Source: an uncultured Olsenella sp. (GTDB lineage Bacteria > Actinomycetota > Coriobacteriia > Coriobacteriales > Atopobiaceae). Taken from it: DNA of 64,000 bases. Within the stretch, counting starts at the first letter, position 1. Every line of letters begins with the position of its first letter. The position numbers were made by a program, and so were the translations under genes. This document shows, one piece after another, positions 1 to 11,415 of this stretch. The notes beneath the pieces were generated by a model. It was given only the letters and a program-made list of their open reading frames with translations. It searched no databases and was not told the DNA's origin. The stretch spans positions 124,001 through 188,000 of the forward strand of contig CAKUIF010000004.1 of NCBI GenBank assembly GCA_934660915.1, read 5' to 3'.

Positions 1-1036
1 CGGTGAGCTCCTTCGTCGTGGTGATCACGGGGAGGCGCCCGACGAACTCAGGGATCATTCCGAACTTGTGGAGATCCTGGGGCATGACGTCGCTCATGAG
101 GTCGACGTCGTGCTCGTCGACCCTCTTTGCCACGTCGGAGTTGAAGCCAATGCCCTTCTTGCCGATTCGGTCGGCGACGATCTTGTCCAAGCCGACAAAA
201 GCGCCACCACAGATGAACAGGATGTTCGTGGTGTCGATTTTGATGAGCTCCTGCTGGGGGTGCTTGCGGCCGCCCTGGGGAGGAACGCTGGCGATCGTAC
301 CCTCGAGGATCTTGAGCAGGGACTGCTGAACGCCCTCACCCGAGACGTCTCGGGTGATGGAAAGGTTCTCGGCCTTGCAGGCGATCTTGTCGATCTCGTC
401 GATGTAGACGATGCCGACCTGTGCGCGCTCGACGTCGCCGTCGGCAGCGGTGATCAGCTTCAAAAGGATGTTCTCCACGTCCTCGCCGACATAGCCGGAC
501 TCGGTGAGCGAGGTGGCGTCGGCAATGGCGAAGGGGACCTCAAGGAAGCGGGCGAGGGTCTGGGCAAGAAGGGTCTTGCCGGTGCCGGTGGGGCCCAGAA
601 GCAGGATGTTGCTCTTTGCGATCTCAACGTCCTCGCCGGAATCGTCGACCTCGGAGTTACCCGAGAGGATACGTCGATAGTGGTTGTAGACGGCGACCGA
701 CATCGCGCGCTTGGCGCTCTCCTGGCCCATTACGTACTGGGACAGCTCGTCATAGATCTCGTGAGGGGTCGGCACTTCGCTCATCGGCAGGCCGGCGGCC
801 CCCTCGAAGCCCTCGTCGCCGGCGGGGGCGTCCTCGCCGATCATGTCGAGGCAAGCCTGGACGCACTCGTCGCAGATGCACACGCCGTTCTGGCCGGCGA
901 TGAGCTTGTTCACCTGGGAGCGGGTCTTGTGGCAGAAGGAGCAGCGCATCTCGTCATCGGGGCCTCCGAAGCCGGACATGCCGAAACCGCCGGGAAACCC
1001 GTAGCCGTTGTTGTAACCGTCGTTGTTCGAGGGCAT
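1..1036 (-). CDS. clpX: ClpX, ATP-dependent Clp protease ATP-binding subunit (C-terminus outside window)
   Basis: AAA+ unfoldase that recognises tagged proteins and feeds them into ClpP in the cytoplasm. About 345 codons are present; the last 70-80 residues lie beyond the left edge. A Gly/Asn/Phe-rich leader of about 30 residues precedes the four-cysteine zinc-binding domain (RCSFC then CICDEC), which starts near residue 31. A Walker A (GPTGTGKT) and Walker B (YIDEIDK) follow, and the pore and arginine-finger region is consistent with ClpX (EFVGRLP). The ATG at 1036 lies 3 nt after the clpP stop, so the two are very probably cotranscribed. The Gly-rich leader is longer than in Escherichia coli ClpX. 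Identification is secure. Confidence 0.96.
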   Translation of the reverse strand, partial: MPSNNDGYNNGYGFPGGFGMSGFGGPDDEMRCSFCHKTRSQVNKLIAGQNGVCICDECVQACLDMIGEDAPAGDEGFEGAAGLPMSEVPTPHEIYDELSQYVMGQESAKRAMSVAVYNHYRRILSGNSEVDDSGEDVEIAKSNILLLGPTGTGKTLLAQTLARFLEVPFAIADATSLTESGYVGEDVENILLKLITAADGDVERAQVGIVYIDEIDKIACKAENLSITRDVSGEGVQQSLLKILEGTIASVPPQGGRKHPQQELIKIDTTNILFICGGAFVGLDKIVADRIGKKGIGFNSDVAKRVDEHDVDLMSDVMPQDLHKFGMIPEFVGRLPVITTTKELT

Positions 1037-1039
1037 CTG

Positions 1040-1660
1040 CTACTCCTGGGTGGACGGATCGTTGCGGGAAGCGATGACCTTGTCGACAAGGCCGTACTCG
1101 CAGGCCTCGGCGGCTCGCATGTAGTTATCGCGCTCAGTGTCGGCGTTGATGCGCTCGATCGGCTGACCGGTGGCGTCAGCAAGCATCTGGTTGAGCTTCT
1201 CGCGAATCCAGCGGGTCTCGTCGGCAACGATCTGGATGTCGGTCTGCTGACCCGAGACGCCCGAGCTCGGCTGGTGGATGAGCACCATCGAGTTGGGTAG
1301 CGAGAGGCGCTTGCCCTTGGCGCCGCAGGCAAGAATCGCGGCGCCCATGGATGCGGCCATGCCCACGCAGATGGTGGAGACGTCGGGCTTGATGAAGTTC
1401 ATCGTGTCGATGATACCGAGACCGGCGTAGACGTCGCCTCCCGGAGAGTTGATGTAAAGAGAGATGTCCTTATCGGGATCCTGGCTCTCGAGGAAGAGGA
1501 GCTGCGCGATGACAAGGTTGGCGGAATCGCGGGTTACCTCCTCGCCGAGGAACACGATTCGGTCGTTGAGCAGGCGGGAGTAGATGTCGAAGCTGCGCTC
1601 TCCGCGCGGCGTCTGCTCGACGACGTAGGGAATCAGGGGAATATTGGTGGGGTTGTGCAT
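1040..1660 (-). CDS. clpP: ClpP serine protease subunit
   Basis: Proteolytic chamber subunit that forms tetradecamers and degrades proteins threaded by ClpX. The 206-residue length is normal for the family. The catalytic triad is visible as Ser104 in GMAASMGA, His129 in LIHQP and Asp178. I chose the ATG at 1660 because an AGGAGAA Shine-Dalgarno sequence sits 5-10 nt upstream. A frame extension of 20 codons upstream runs into the hairpin between tig and clpP and does not resemble ClpP. It lies between tig and clpX in a tig-clpP-clpX order that is common in bacteria. Confidence 0.97.
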   Translation of the reverse strand: MHNPTNIPLIPYVVEQTPRGERSFDIYSRLLNDRIVFLGEEVTRDSANLVIAQLLFLESQDPDKDISLYINSPGGDVYAGLGIIDTMNFIKPDVSTICVGMAASMGAAILACGAKGKRLSLPNSMVLIHQPSSGVSGQQTDIQIVADETRWIREKLNQMLADATGQPIERINADTERDNYMRAAEACEYGLVDKVIASRNDPSTQE

Positions 1661-1687
1661 ATGTTCTCCTTTGAGAATGTACACGAA

Positions 1688-1718
1688 GCCCCGAGCGGGC
1701 AAGCTGCTCGCTCGGGGC
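1688..1718 (-). terminator. Hairpin between tig and clpP (attenuator or weak terminator)
   Basis: A 10-bp GC-rich stem (gccccgagcg pairing with cgctcggggc) lies in the 87-nt gap between the tig stop and the clpP start. No run of T follows on the minus strand, so it may reduce read-through, stabilise the clpPX message or act as a processing site rather than terminate fully. Confidence 0.5.
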
Positions 1719-1747
1719 AAGAAGTTGCTGCAAGACGAGTAGGTTGG

Positions 1748-3088
1748 CTACTCGGCGTCGGCGGCCTCGGCCTCGGCGGCTCGCTCGGCGACCTCGTCCT
1801 TGACGGTCACCTTGGCGTTCTCGACCAGCCAGTCGAGGGCCTTGGTGCGCTTGATGGAATCGCGGATGGCGGGCAGGCGGCCGTCCTTCTTCCACTGGGC
1901 AACGGTGGACTTGACGTCCTCGATGCCGGCGCGGGCGAACTCGTTGTCGACGTCCTCGTCGGAGGCCTCAAGGCCGAGCTTCTCGGCGACAGCATCGAGG
2001 GCGAGGGACTGACGAGCGCGCTCGTCGGCCTGAGCGTGGAGGTCGGCGATGAAGTCCTCGGACTTCACGCCGCGGGCGCGCAGGAACATGTCGAGGCTGA
2101 TGTTCTGGCGCTGGAGCTGACCGAGGAACTCCTGGGCGAGCTCGTTGAAGATCTCGTTCTTGTAGTTCTCGGGAACCTCGTCGAGCTTGACCTGCTTGCC
2201 AATGGCCTCGACGACGCGGTCCTCCTTGAGCTCGGGGAGGGTGTGCTTCTTGTCGGCCTCGATCTCCTCCTTGACGGCAGCCTTGAAGGCGTCGACGTCG
2301 TCATAGCCGAAGGACTTCTTGACGAGCTCGTCGGAGAGCTCGGGGACAACGGCGACCTTGATGGCGTTGAGGGTGACCTTGACCTTGAAGTCGTGGGAAA
2401 GCGTCTCGCCGTCGTGCTCGTGGCTGTGGGTCCACTCGACGTCCTTGGTCTCGCCCTTCTTCATGCCGACGATGCCGGCCTGGAGCTCGGCGGGGAGCTG
2501 CTGGCCGTTGAGGAAGACGGTGCGGTTCTCGCCGGCGAGGTGAGAGGCGCCCTGGACATCCTCGATGGTCACGTTGACGATGTCGCCCTCGGCGACCTCG
2601 CGGTCGTCCTCAGTGTCCTCGTAGGAGGTCTGGTAAGAGAGGAGCTGGTTGATCTGCCAGTCGATCTCGGCGTCGGTGGCCTCCTCGGGGGGCATGTTGA
2701 CCTCGGGGGCGTCATAGCTCTCGAGCTCGACCTGCGGGCGAACGTCGACCTTGACGTTGACCTTGTACTCGGCGCCCTCGACGAGCAGCTCGGGCTCCTC
2801 ACCGAAGGAGAGGCGGCCGACGGGGGTGACGTCCATCTCCTCGAGCACGGCGGGCTCGAGGTTGTTCAGGAGGTCGTTGGTTGCCTGAGCGAAGACGCTC
2901 TCCTTGCCCAGCATGGCGTCGACGACGGGACGCGGGGCCTTGCCGCGACGGAAGCCCTGGAAGCGGTACTGCTGGGCGATGTCCTTGTAGGTCTTCTTGA
3001 TAGCGGCATTGACGTCGGAAGCGGCGACGGTGACCTCGGCGGTCAGCGTGTTCTCCTCGCGCTGCGGCTCGGTAACGGTGATGTTCAA
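1748..3088 (-). CDS. tig: Trigger factor, ribosome-associated chaperone
   Basis: Binds the ribosome exit tunnel through L23 and chaperones nascent chains. It has 446 residues, the usual length. The ribosome-binding signature GFRRGKAPRPV is at residues 45-55. A FKBP-type PPIase domain lies at roughly residues 150-245, and the rest is the helical C-terminal chaperone domain with an acidic, Ala/Glu-rich tail. The start is TTG at 3088, preceded by GGAGG 4 nt away. No ATG fits the family's N-terminus better (NITVTEPQREEN). It leads the tig-clpP-clpX cluster, and a tRNA-Leu gene lies 64 nt upstream on the same strand with no clear terminator between. Confidence 0.96.
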   Translation of the reverse strand: MNITVTEPQREENTLTAEVTVAASDVNAAIKKTYKDIAQQYRFQGFRRGKAPRPVVDAMLGKESVFAQATNDLLNNLEPAVLEEMDVTPVGRLSFGEEPELLVEGAEYKVNVKVDVRPQVELESYDAPEVNMPPEEATDAEIDWQINQLLSYQTSYEDTEDDREVAEGDIVNVTIEDVQGASHLAGENRTVFLNGQQLPAELQAGIVGMKKGETKDVEWTHSHEHDGETLSHDFKVKVTLNAIKVAVVPELSDELVKKSFGYDDVDAFKAAVKEEIEADKKHTLPELKEDRVVEAIGKQVKLDEVPENYKNEIFNELAQEFLGQLQRQNISLDMFLRARGVKSEDFIADLHAQADERARQSLALDAVAEKLGLEASDEDVDNEFARAGIEDVKSTVAQWKKDGRLPAIRDSIKRTKALDWLVENAKVTVKDEVAERAAEAEAADAE

Positions 3089-3152
3089 CGTTCCTCCAGT
3101 GTCTCGTGCTCCGGCGGGCCAGCCCCGCCAGCTTGTTCCTATGTTGCTGCGA

Positions 3153-3239
3153 TGGTGCGGGCGAAAGGACTCGAACCTTCACGGAGTCTCCCCCACTGGA
3201 ACCTAAATCCAGCGCGTCTACCAGTTCCGCCACGCCCGC
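3153..3239 (-). tRNA. tRNA-Leu (anticodon TAG), CCA encoded
   Basis: On the minus strand the sequence folds as a class II tRNA. It has acceptor stem GCGGGCG/CGCCCGC, a long variable arm, and anticodon TAG in loop TTTAGGT closed by CTGGA/TCCAG. A T-loop GTTCGAGTCC is present, and the terminal CCA is encoded at 3153-3155. It lies just upstream of tig on the same strand. Confidence 0.96.
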
Positions 3240-3359
3240 ATTGGTCAAACAGCCGTCCTATAGTACCAAAAAACAAAGAAAAGCCCAAATGACATGGGAA
3301 TTGCACAGCCGGTTCAAGGGCAATCGCCGTCCGGCGGCCAAGGACGAGAGCATGAAGAG

Positions 3360-3396
3360 GCCCGCTGCTCCAGACTTCATGCCTGGAGCAGCGGGC
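3360..3396 (-). terminator. Rho-independent terminator after carB
   Basis: A perfect 14-bp stem (3360-3373 with 3383-3396) encloses a 9-nt loop. It lies 60 nt downstream of the carB stop. Pyrimidine-rich tails follow on both strands (CTCTTC on minus, TTCTTT on plus), so it may work in both directions. Confidence 0.8.
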
Positions 3397-3456
3397 TTCT
3401 TTGCAAACCAAGGCCTGGGTCCGAACATTGCCCGGAGCCCAAAGCGGGCGATGCGG

Positions 3457-6680
<3,224 letters not shown>

Positions 6681-6681
<1 letters not shown>

Positions 6682-7934
6682 TAGAAGCGCCTCCCCTCGC
6701 GGACGTCGATGGCAAGGTAATCGGGCTCGCCGTCCATGAGGCGAGCGAACGCCGCGAAGGCGTAGGTGGAGTCGTTGGGGCCGGGCTTCGCCTCAGGGTG
6801 GTACTGCATGGAGAAGGCCGGGATGTCGAGGAACTGGATGCCCTCAGGGGTACCGTCGTTGAGGTTGACGTGGGTCAGGCGAACGCGACCGTACTCCTTG
6901 GTCTGGACAACGGGGGCAATGCGGCGCTCGGACCAGAAGCGAAGGTCGCTCGGGTGCTCGGACACGCCGCCGGAAAGCTCGGGGATGAGGGGGCCGAAGG
7001 TGGAGAAGACCGGTCCGTAGTTGTGGTTCTGGGCCGTGATCTCGACCTTGCCGGTGAGCAGGTTCATGACCGGCTCGTTGCCGCCGTGGTGGCCATACGG
7101 GAGCTTCTCGATTTCGGCGCCCGCGGCCATCGAGATGACTTGGTTGCCAAGGCAGATGCCGAAGACCGGGAGCTTGCCGAGGCAGGCTCGGACGGCGTCG
7201 ACCACCGGAGGAACGCTCTCGGGGTCTCCGGGGCCGTTGGAGAAAAAGATGCCGTCGGGGCCCATGGCAAGCGCCTTATCCGCAGGGGTATCCCATGGCA
7301 CGACGGTGACCTCGCAGCCCACGGCGGCCAGGCGCTTGGCGATGCCGCGTTTCTCGCCGCAGTCGTAGGCGACCACCTTGTGCCGGCACTCGCCAGCGGC
7401 GGGGACCACGTAGGAGTCGTCGCAGGAGACATCGGCGACGTAGTTGTGCTCGGAAATGGGCTCGGAAGCGCGAACGCGGGCGACCAGGCTCTCGGGGTCG
7501 AGGTCGGTGGTCGAGATGGCGGCCTTGCAGGCGCCGCCCTCGCGGATGCGCAAAGTCAAGGCACGCGTGTCGACATCCTCGATGGCGACGACGCCGCGCT
7601 CCGCCAGGAAGTCGGGGAAGGAGATGACGGACTGCCAGTTGCTCGGCTCATAGCACATGTCGTGGACAATAAGGCCGGCGAGGTGGAGATCCGAGGCCTG
7701 CATGTCCTTCTCGTTGATGCCGTAGTTGCCGATCTGGGGATAGGTCAGGGTGACGATCTGACCGGCATATGAGGGGTCGGAGGCGATTTCCTGATACCCG
7801 ATCATCGAGGTGTTGAACACCACCTCGCCGAATGTCTCGCCTTCTGCGCCCGCGGAGCGCCCAAAGAAATAACTACCGTCCTCGAGCGCAAGAAGCGCCT
7901 TGGGATGCTTGCCGCCGTCAACCAAGAGGTTCAA
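6681..7934 (-). CDS. carA: Carbamoyl-phosphate synthase small (glutaminase) subunit
   Basis: Class I glutamine amidotransferase that hydrolyses glutamine and channels ammonia to CarB. Counted from the TTG at 7934 it has 417 residues. The glutaminase nucleophile is Cys261 in FGICLGNQV, with His379 and Glu381 in YHPEAKPGP. The start is uncertain. The longest frame begins at 8003 inside a terminator hairpin and is unlikely. In-frame ATGs at 7982 and 7964 lack a ribosome binding site. The TTG at 7934 follows AAAGGACGG at workable spacing and matches the usual N-terminus just before KALLALEDG. The end and identity are secure. Confidence 0.93.
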
Positions 7935-7982
7935 CGCAACACCGTCCTTTCCGTTCGCGCCCATTGGGCCCGCGCGAGCCAT

Positions 7983-8016
7983 AAAAAAAGGAGCTAAGCC
8001 CAAAGGGCATGACTCC
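7983..8016 (-). terminator. Transcription attenuator in the carAB leader
   Basis: On the minus strand GGAG...CTCC encloses an inner GCCC-TTT-GGGC hairpin (7990-8016). Seven T follow at once (7983-7989), ending about 50 nt before the proposed carA start. A terminator placed before the first gene of a pyrimidine operon is typical of conditional termination. Confidence 0.7.
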
Positions 8017-8052
8017 GAGAAGGCACGCGCGAATACGTTGTGGACGCCTTTT

Positions 8053-8067
8053 CGGTCTCTCGTACCG
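8053..8067 (-). promoter_or_regulatory. Candidate PyrR-binding hairpin in the carAB leader
   Basis: The leader RNA contains a hairpin with stem CGGU/ACCG and loop ACGAGAG, 37 nt upstream of the attenuator. The known PyrR loop consensus is CNGNGAG, and this loop matches at all but its first base. PyrR bound to UMP or UTP would favour termination. A possible -10 box (TATACT) lies further upstream on minus near 8087-8092. The role is inferred; pyrR is not in the window. Confidence 0.5.
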
Positions 8068-8220
8068 TCTTAAAGGTCTGGCTGTCAGTATAGTCGCCGA
8101 GTGGCGCAAAATGACGGTGAAGTCCCGACTTTACACACAAGAAACCGCAGGTAGATGCTGCAATTATGTTTGTTTACCTAACAGAATGTAAGGACACGCA
8201 GATGTCGTCGCAAAAGAAAA

Positions 8221-8247
8221 GCGCCGCCCGGTAAACCGGACGGCGCC
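8221..8247 (-). terminator. Rho-independent terminator after gdhA
   Basis: The minus strand reads GGCGCCG(T)CCGG-TTTA-CCGG(G)CGGCGC followed by TTTTCTTTTG. It lies 24 nt beyond the gdhA stop. Confidence 0.88.
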
Positions 8248-8270
8248 ATAAAAATCAAGAAAAGGGTTGT

Positions 8271-9626
8271 TTAGCAGACGCCCTGAGCGAGCATGGCATC
8301 GGCGACCTTCTCGAAGCCGGCGATGTTGGCGCCCATGACGAAGTTGCCGGCGTGGCCGTACTTCTTCGCCGTGTCGTCGACGTTGTGGAACATGCCGCGC
8401 ATAAGCTGCTCGAGCTTGCCGTCGACCTCCTCAAAGGTCCAGGAAAGGTGCTCGGCGTTCTGGCTCATCTCGAGGCCGGAGACGAGCACGCCGCCGGCAT
8501 TAGCGGCCTTGCCGGGCATGAAGGCCACGCCGTTTGCCTGGAAGTACTCGGTCGCCTCGATAGAGGTGGGCATGTTGGCGCCCTCGCCCACGACCTTGAC
8601 GCCGTTGGCCACGAGGGCCTTGGCGTCCTCAAGGAGCAGGGTGTTCTCACGGGCGCAGGGAAGCGCGATGTCGCAGGGGACCTTCCAGCAGCCGCGGCCG
8701 TCCTCGGCGTGCCAAGTGGCGTTCGGACGCTCGTCGACGTACATCGCGAGCGAGACGCCCTTGTCGTGGCCGGAGCGCTTCATGTTGTAGATGTGCTCAA
8801 GCACCTTGTAGTCGACGCCGTCGGGATCCTCGACCCAGCCCTTGGTGTCGGAGCAGGCCAGGACCTTGCCGCCGAGCTGGGAAACCTTCTGGATGGCGTA
8901 GATGGCAACGTTGCCGGAGCCGTGGACGACGACGTTCTTGCCCTCGAAGGAGTCGCCGTTGCTCTTGAGGTACTCGTCGACGAAATAGACAAGGCCGTAG
9001 CCGGTGGCCTCGGTGCGGGCAAGCGAGCCGCCGAACGAGAGGCCCTTGCCGGTGAGCACGCCGGTCCACTCGTTGCGCAGACGCTTGTACTGACCGAACA
9101 GATAAGCGACCTCACGGCCGCCGACGCCAAGGTCGCCAGCGGGAACGTCGGTGTTGGGGCCGATGTGGCGGTACAGCTCGGTCATGAAGGACTGGCAGAA
9201 GTGCATGATCTCGTTGTTGGACTTGCCCTTGGGGTCGAAGTCGGAGCCGCCCTTGCCGCCACCCATGGGAAGCGTGGTGAGGGAGTTCTTCAGGATCTGC
9301 TCGAGACCGAGGAACTTAAGCATGCCAAGGGTAACGGTCGGGTTGAAACGCAGGCCGCCCTTGTAAGGGCCGATGGCGGAGTTGAACTCGACGCGGTAGC
9401 CGCGGTTGACCTGAACCTTGCCGGAGTCGTCGACCCAGGGCACACGGAAGATGATGACGCGCTCGGGCTCGACGAGGCGCTCGAGAATAGCGGCCTCCTC
9501 GTACTCGGGGTGCGCATCGAGGGCGGGCTGCAGGGTGCCGAGGATCTCGGTTGCGGCCTGGAGGAACTCCTTCTGCTCGGGATAACGCTCCTCGAGCGTG
9601 GCCAGGACGTTGTCGCAGTACGACAT
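8271..9626 (-). CDS. gdhA: NADP-specific glutamate dehydrogenase
   Basis: Interconverts 2-oxoglutarate plus ammonia and glutamate using NADP(H), a main route of ammonium assimilation. The 451 residues match the hexameric GdhA family. The substrate-binding region includes GPYKGGLRF (residues 87-95) and the catalytic lysine is Lys125 in PMGGGKGG. A Rossmann nucleotide-binding loop (VHGSGNVA) lies near residue 240. The ATG at 9626 has AGGAGAG just upstream. The frame stays open 52 codons further, but that part has no family similarity. It stands alone between a terminator and the tRNA-Gly terminator. Confidence 0.97.
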   Translation of the reverse strand: MSYCDNVLATLEERYPEQKEFLQAATEILGTLQPALDAHPEYEEAAILERLVEPERVIIFRVPWVDDSGKVQVNRGYRVEFNSAIGPYKGGLRFNPTVTLGMLKFLGLEQILKNSLTTLPMGGGKGGSDFDPKGKSNNEIMHFCQSFMTELYRHIGPNTDVPAGDLGVGGREVAYLFGQYKRLRNEWTGVLTGKGLSFGGSLARTEATGYGLVYFVDEYLKSNGDSFEGKNVVVHGSGNVAIYAIQKVSQLGGKVLACSDTKGWVEDPDGVDYKVLEHIYNMKRSGHDKGVSLAMYVDERPNATWHAEDGRGCWKVPCDIALPCARENTLLLEDAKALVANGVKVVGEGANMPTSIEATEYFQANGVAFMPGKAANAGGVLVSGLEMSQNAEHLSWTFEEVDGKLEQLMRGMFHNVDDTAKKYGHAGNFVMGANIAGFEKVADAMLAQGVC

Positions 9627-9930
9627 GCTCTCTCCTATCGTCGTATTTCGGCGCTCGGTTCTGAGCGCCGTAAATTCCAAGTCGATACAATACGAGCGTT
9701 GCGATTCAAGTAAAACCACGGCATGCGAGCTGTAACTTTTTCGGTCGCACACCGAAACATAGCGTACATATGGCCTGTTCACAGACGGTTCGGCGTAGCA
9801 ATCTCGCAGAAACTCTCCGCAACAGGTTTCCCAGGCGGCTCGTGGGCTGCCGCTTCTGAAAAAGCAAAATACTGCTTGGCCAAAACAAAGCAGGCCAGAG
9901 ACTATACCATCTCTGACCTGCTGTTTTGTT
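9627..9930. other. Gene-free stretch upstream of gdhA
   Basis: This 304-nt interval should contain the gdhA promoter on the minus strand, but I cannot place the boxes with confidence. Its right end holds the terminator that follows tRNA-Gly. No convincing coding sequence is visible. Confidence 0.6.
9889..9922 (-). terminator. Terminator after the tRNA-Pro/tRNA-Gly pair
   Basis: A 13-bp stem (agcaggccagaga with tctctgacctgct, one G-U pair) and an 8-nt loop precede TTGTTTTGG on the minus strand, 9 nt past the tRNA-Gly 3' end. The plus side also has GTTTTGTTT, so it may be bidirectional. Confidence 0.85.
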
Positions 9931-10004
<74 letters not shown>

Positions 10005-10010
10005 ATATGT

Positions 10011-10087
10011 TGGTCGGGGCGACTGGATTCGAACCAGCGACCCTCTGCTCCCAAAGCAGATGCGCTACCAAACTGCGCCACGCCCCG
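10011..10087 (-). tRNA. tRNA-Pro (anticodon TGG), CCA encoded
   Basis: Cloverleaf on minus with acceptor CGGGGCG pairing with CGCCCCG, anticodon TGG in loop TTTGGGA closed by TCTGC/GCAGA, T-loop GTTCGAATC and encoded CCA (10011-10013). Confidence 0.97.
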
Positions 10088-10188
10088 GAACCGAGGGTTT
10101 ACTATACGCGAGAATTGGCCTTTGGGCAAGTCTTACGCGTAGAATGCCCATAGCTAGAAATCGACCGATTCCGGAGAAAGGCTTGATC

Positions 10189-11124
10189 ATGCCCCACTCC
10201 CCTCTTGGAAAGACGCTCGTCATCGCAAACCCTGCAGCGCACAGCGGGGCCGGTGAGAAAGGCGCACGCTTTGCCGAGGACTTCCTCAAAAGCTTCTCTT
10301 CGGCGACGAAGGGCTTCGAGGTAATCCGTACAAAAGCGCCCGAAGACGCCATAGACATGGCCGCCACCGCTTCCGGCTACGATACCGTTCTTGCGCTCGG
10401 CGGAGACGGAATCATCCATGAGGTCGTAAACGGGCTCATGGCCATTCACGGGGATAGTCGGCCTCAGCTTGGAATTATCCCCATGGGATCGGGCAACGAC
10501 TACGCGCGCACTCTGGGCATGAAGAAAAACGATGTACAGGGAACGCTTGCACAGCTTGTGCGTGGCGTTGCTCGACCTTGCGATCTTGGGCTTGTGAATG
10601 GCGTTTACTTTATGGAGACCCTCTCGTTTGGACTCGACGCGGCGATCGCCAACGACACTACGATTAAGCGAGCTGAGGGAACCTCGCAGGAAGGCGAGGA
10701 GCTCTTCATCCGTTCGGCAATCAAGATACTGTCGGAAGCAAAGGAAGGCTTTGAGGTCTCCGCTGCATTCGATGAGGAAGACCCCGTCGATCTTTGCAGC
10801 ATCATCTTCGCAATCCAGGTGGGCCCAACCTACGGAGGAGGCTTCAGAATTTGCCCCGAGGCCAATCCATCCGACGGTTATTTGGATACGTGCTACAACG
10901 TTAAGCTCCCGCAGCTGCCGAAGCTCATGACGCTTCTGAGCCTGGCGCGAATGGGAAAGCACACCCTCTCGAAAGTCGTCCGCACAAGACGCCTGCGCCA
11001 TGCGGAGCTCCATTTTGAGACCGAGCCCCCGTGTCAAGTTGACGGTGAGATGCTCCGTGGCACCGACTTCATCGTGGACGTCGTCCCTGCGGCCATCGAC
11101 GTGATCTTCCCTCGATTTCAGTAA
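10189..11124 (+). CDS. YegS/DagK-family lipid (diacylglycerol) kinase
   Basis: Predicted to phosphorylate diacylglycerol or a related lipid at the membrane with ATP. It has 311 residues. The kinase catalytic motif GGDG is at residues 71-74 in LALGGDGIIHEVV, and GSGNDYAR is at 100-107, both diagnostic of the DAGK catalytic domain. The C-terminal half has the expected beta-sandwich with VDGE. The ATG at 10189 is preceded by GGAGAAAGG. The gene is monocistronic, divergent from the tRNA pair, and followed by the inverted-repeat element. Substrate choice cannot be read from sequence. Confidence 0.92.
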   Translation: MPHSPLGKTLVIANPAAHSGAGEKGARFAEDFLKSFSSATKGFEVIRTKAPEDAIDMAATASGYDTVLALGGDGIIHEVVNGLMAIHGDSRPQLGIIPMGSGNDYARTLGMKKNDVQGTLAQLVRGVARPCDLGLVNGVYFMETLSFGLDAAIANDTTIKRAEGTSQEGEELFIRSAIKILSEAKEGFEVSAAFDEEDPVDLCSIIFAIQVGPTYGGGFRICPEANPSDGYLDTCYNVKLPQLPKLMTLLSLARMGKHTLSKVVRTRRLRHAELHFETEPPCQVDGEMLRGTDFIVDVVPAAIDVIFPRFQ

Positions 11125-11163
11125 AAACGGAGGACCGTTGGATTGATCCTGGGCTATTAATGC

Positions 11164-11286
11164 CTAAGTGGGTGAACAAAACGGCAATTAGTCAAATATC
11201 AAAGAAATCCCGAGGCGTTTACCTGAGGTTTTACATGACTAAGCCTCGTTATACCTGATAGAGCCTCATTTTGTTCACCCACTTAG
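11164..11286. repeat. AT-rich element bounded by 18-bp perfect inverted repeats
   Basis: CTAAGTGGGTGAACAAAA at 11164-11181 recurs as its exact reverse complement at 11269-11286, with 87 nt between. The interior holds a shorter inverted pair (CGAGGC 11211-11216, GCCTCG 11243-11248) and two similar ACCTGA-containing segments. It is clearly more AT-rich than its surroundings. No target-site duplication or reading frame is visible. It lies in the 291-nt convergent gap between the lipid kinase and ptsI, so it could also serve as a structured terminator. Confidence 0.75.
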
Positions 11287-11335
11287 CAAAGTTACCGGCG
11301 CAGCAAAAAACGTCGAACCGCAGCAATGAAAGAAA

Positions 11336-11370
11336 GCCTCCCACATCTCGGTTCTCGAGAAGCGGGAGGC
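11336..11370 (-). terminator. Terminator after fruK-ptsI
   Basis: Stem GCCTCCC/GGGAGGC encloses an inner TCTCG-containing hairpin and is followed on minus by TTTCTTTC. It lies about 45 nt past the ptsI stop. Confidence 0.75.
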
Positions 11371-11415
11371 AATTCGCGTTAAAACCCCAACGTAGATAGG
11401 CGTACGTCGAGCAGC

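Larger units (their letters stand above)
7935..8270. other. Gene-free stretch between carA and gdhA
   Basis: This 336-nt interval holds the carAB leader (attenuator, PyrR-like hairpin and probable promoter) on its left and the gdhA terminator on its right. Both neighbouring genes are on the minus strand. I see no coding potential. Confidence 0.7.

Noticed and set aside
7935..8003. Longer carA start at 8003
   Set aside because: The codon lies inside the leader terminator hairpin and has no ribosome site.
11164..11286. Calling the inverted-repeat element a MITE
   Set aside because: No target-site duplication or second copy can be shown from this window, so it is reported only as an inverted-repeat element.
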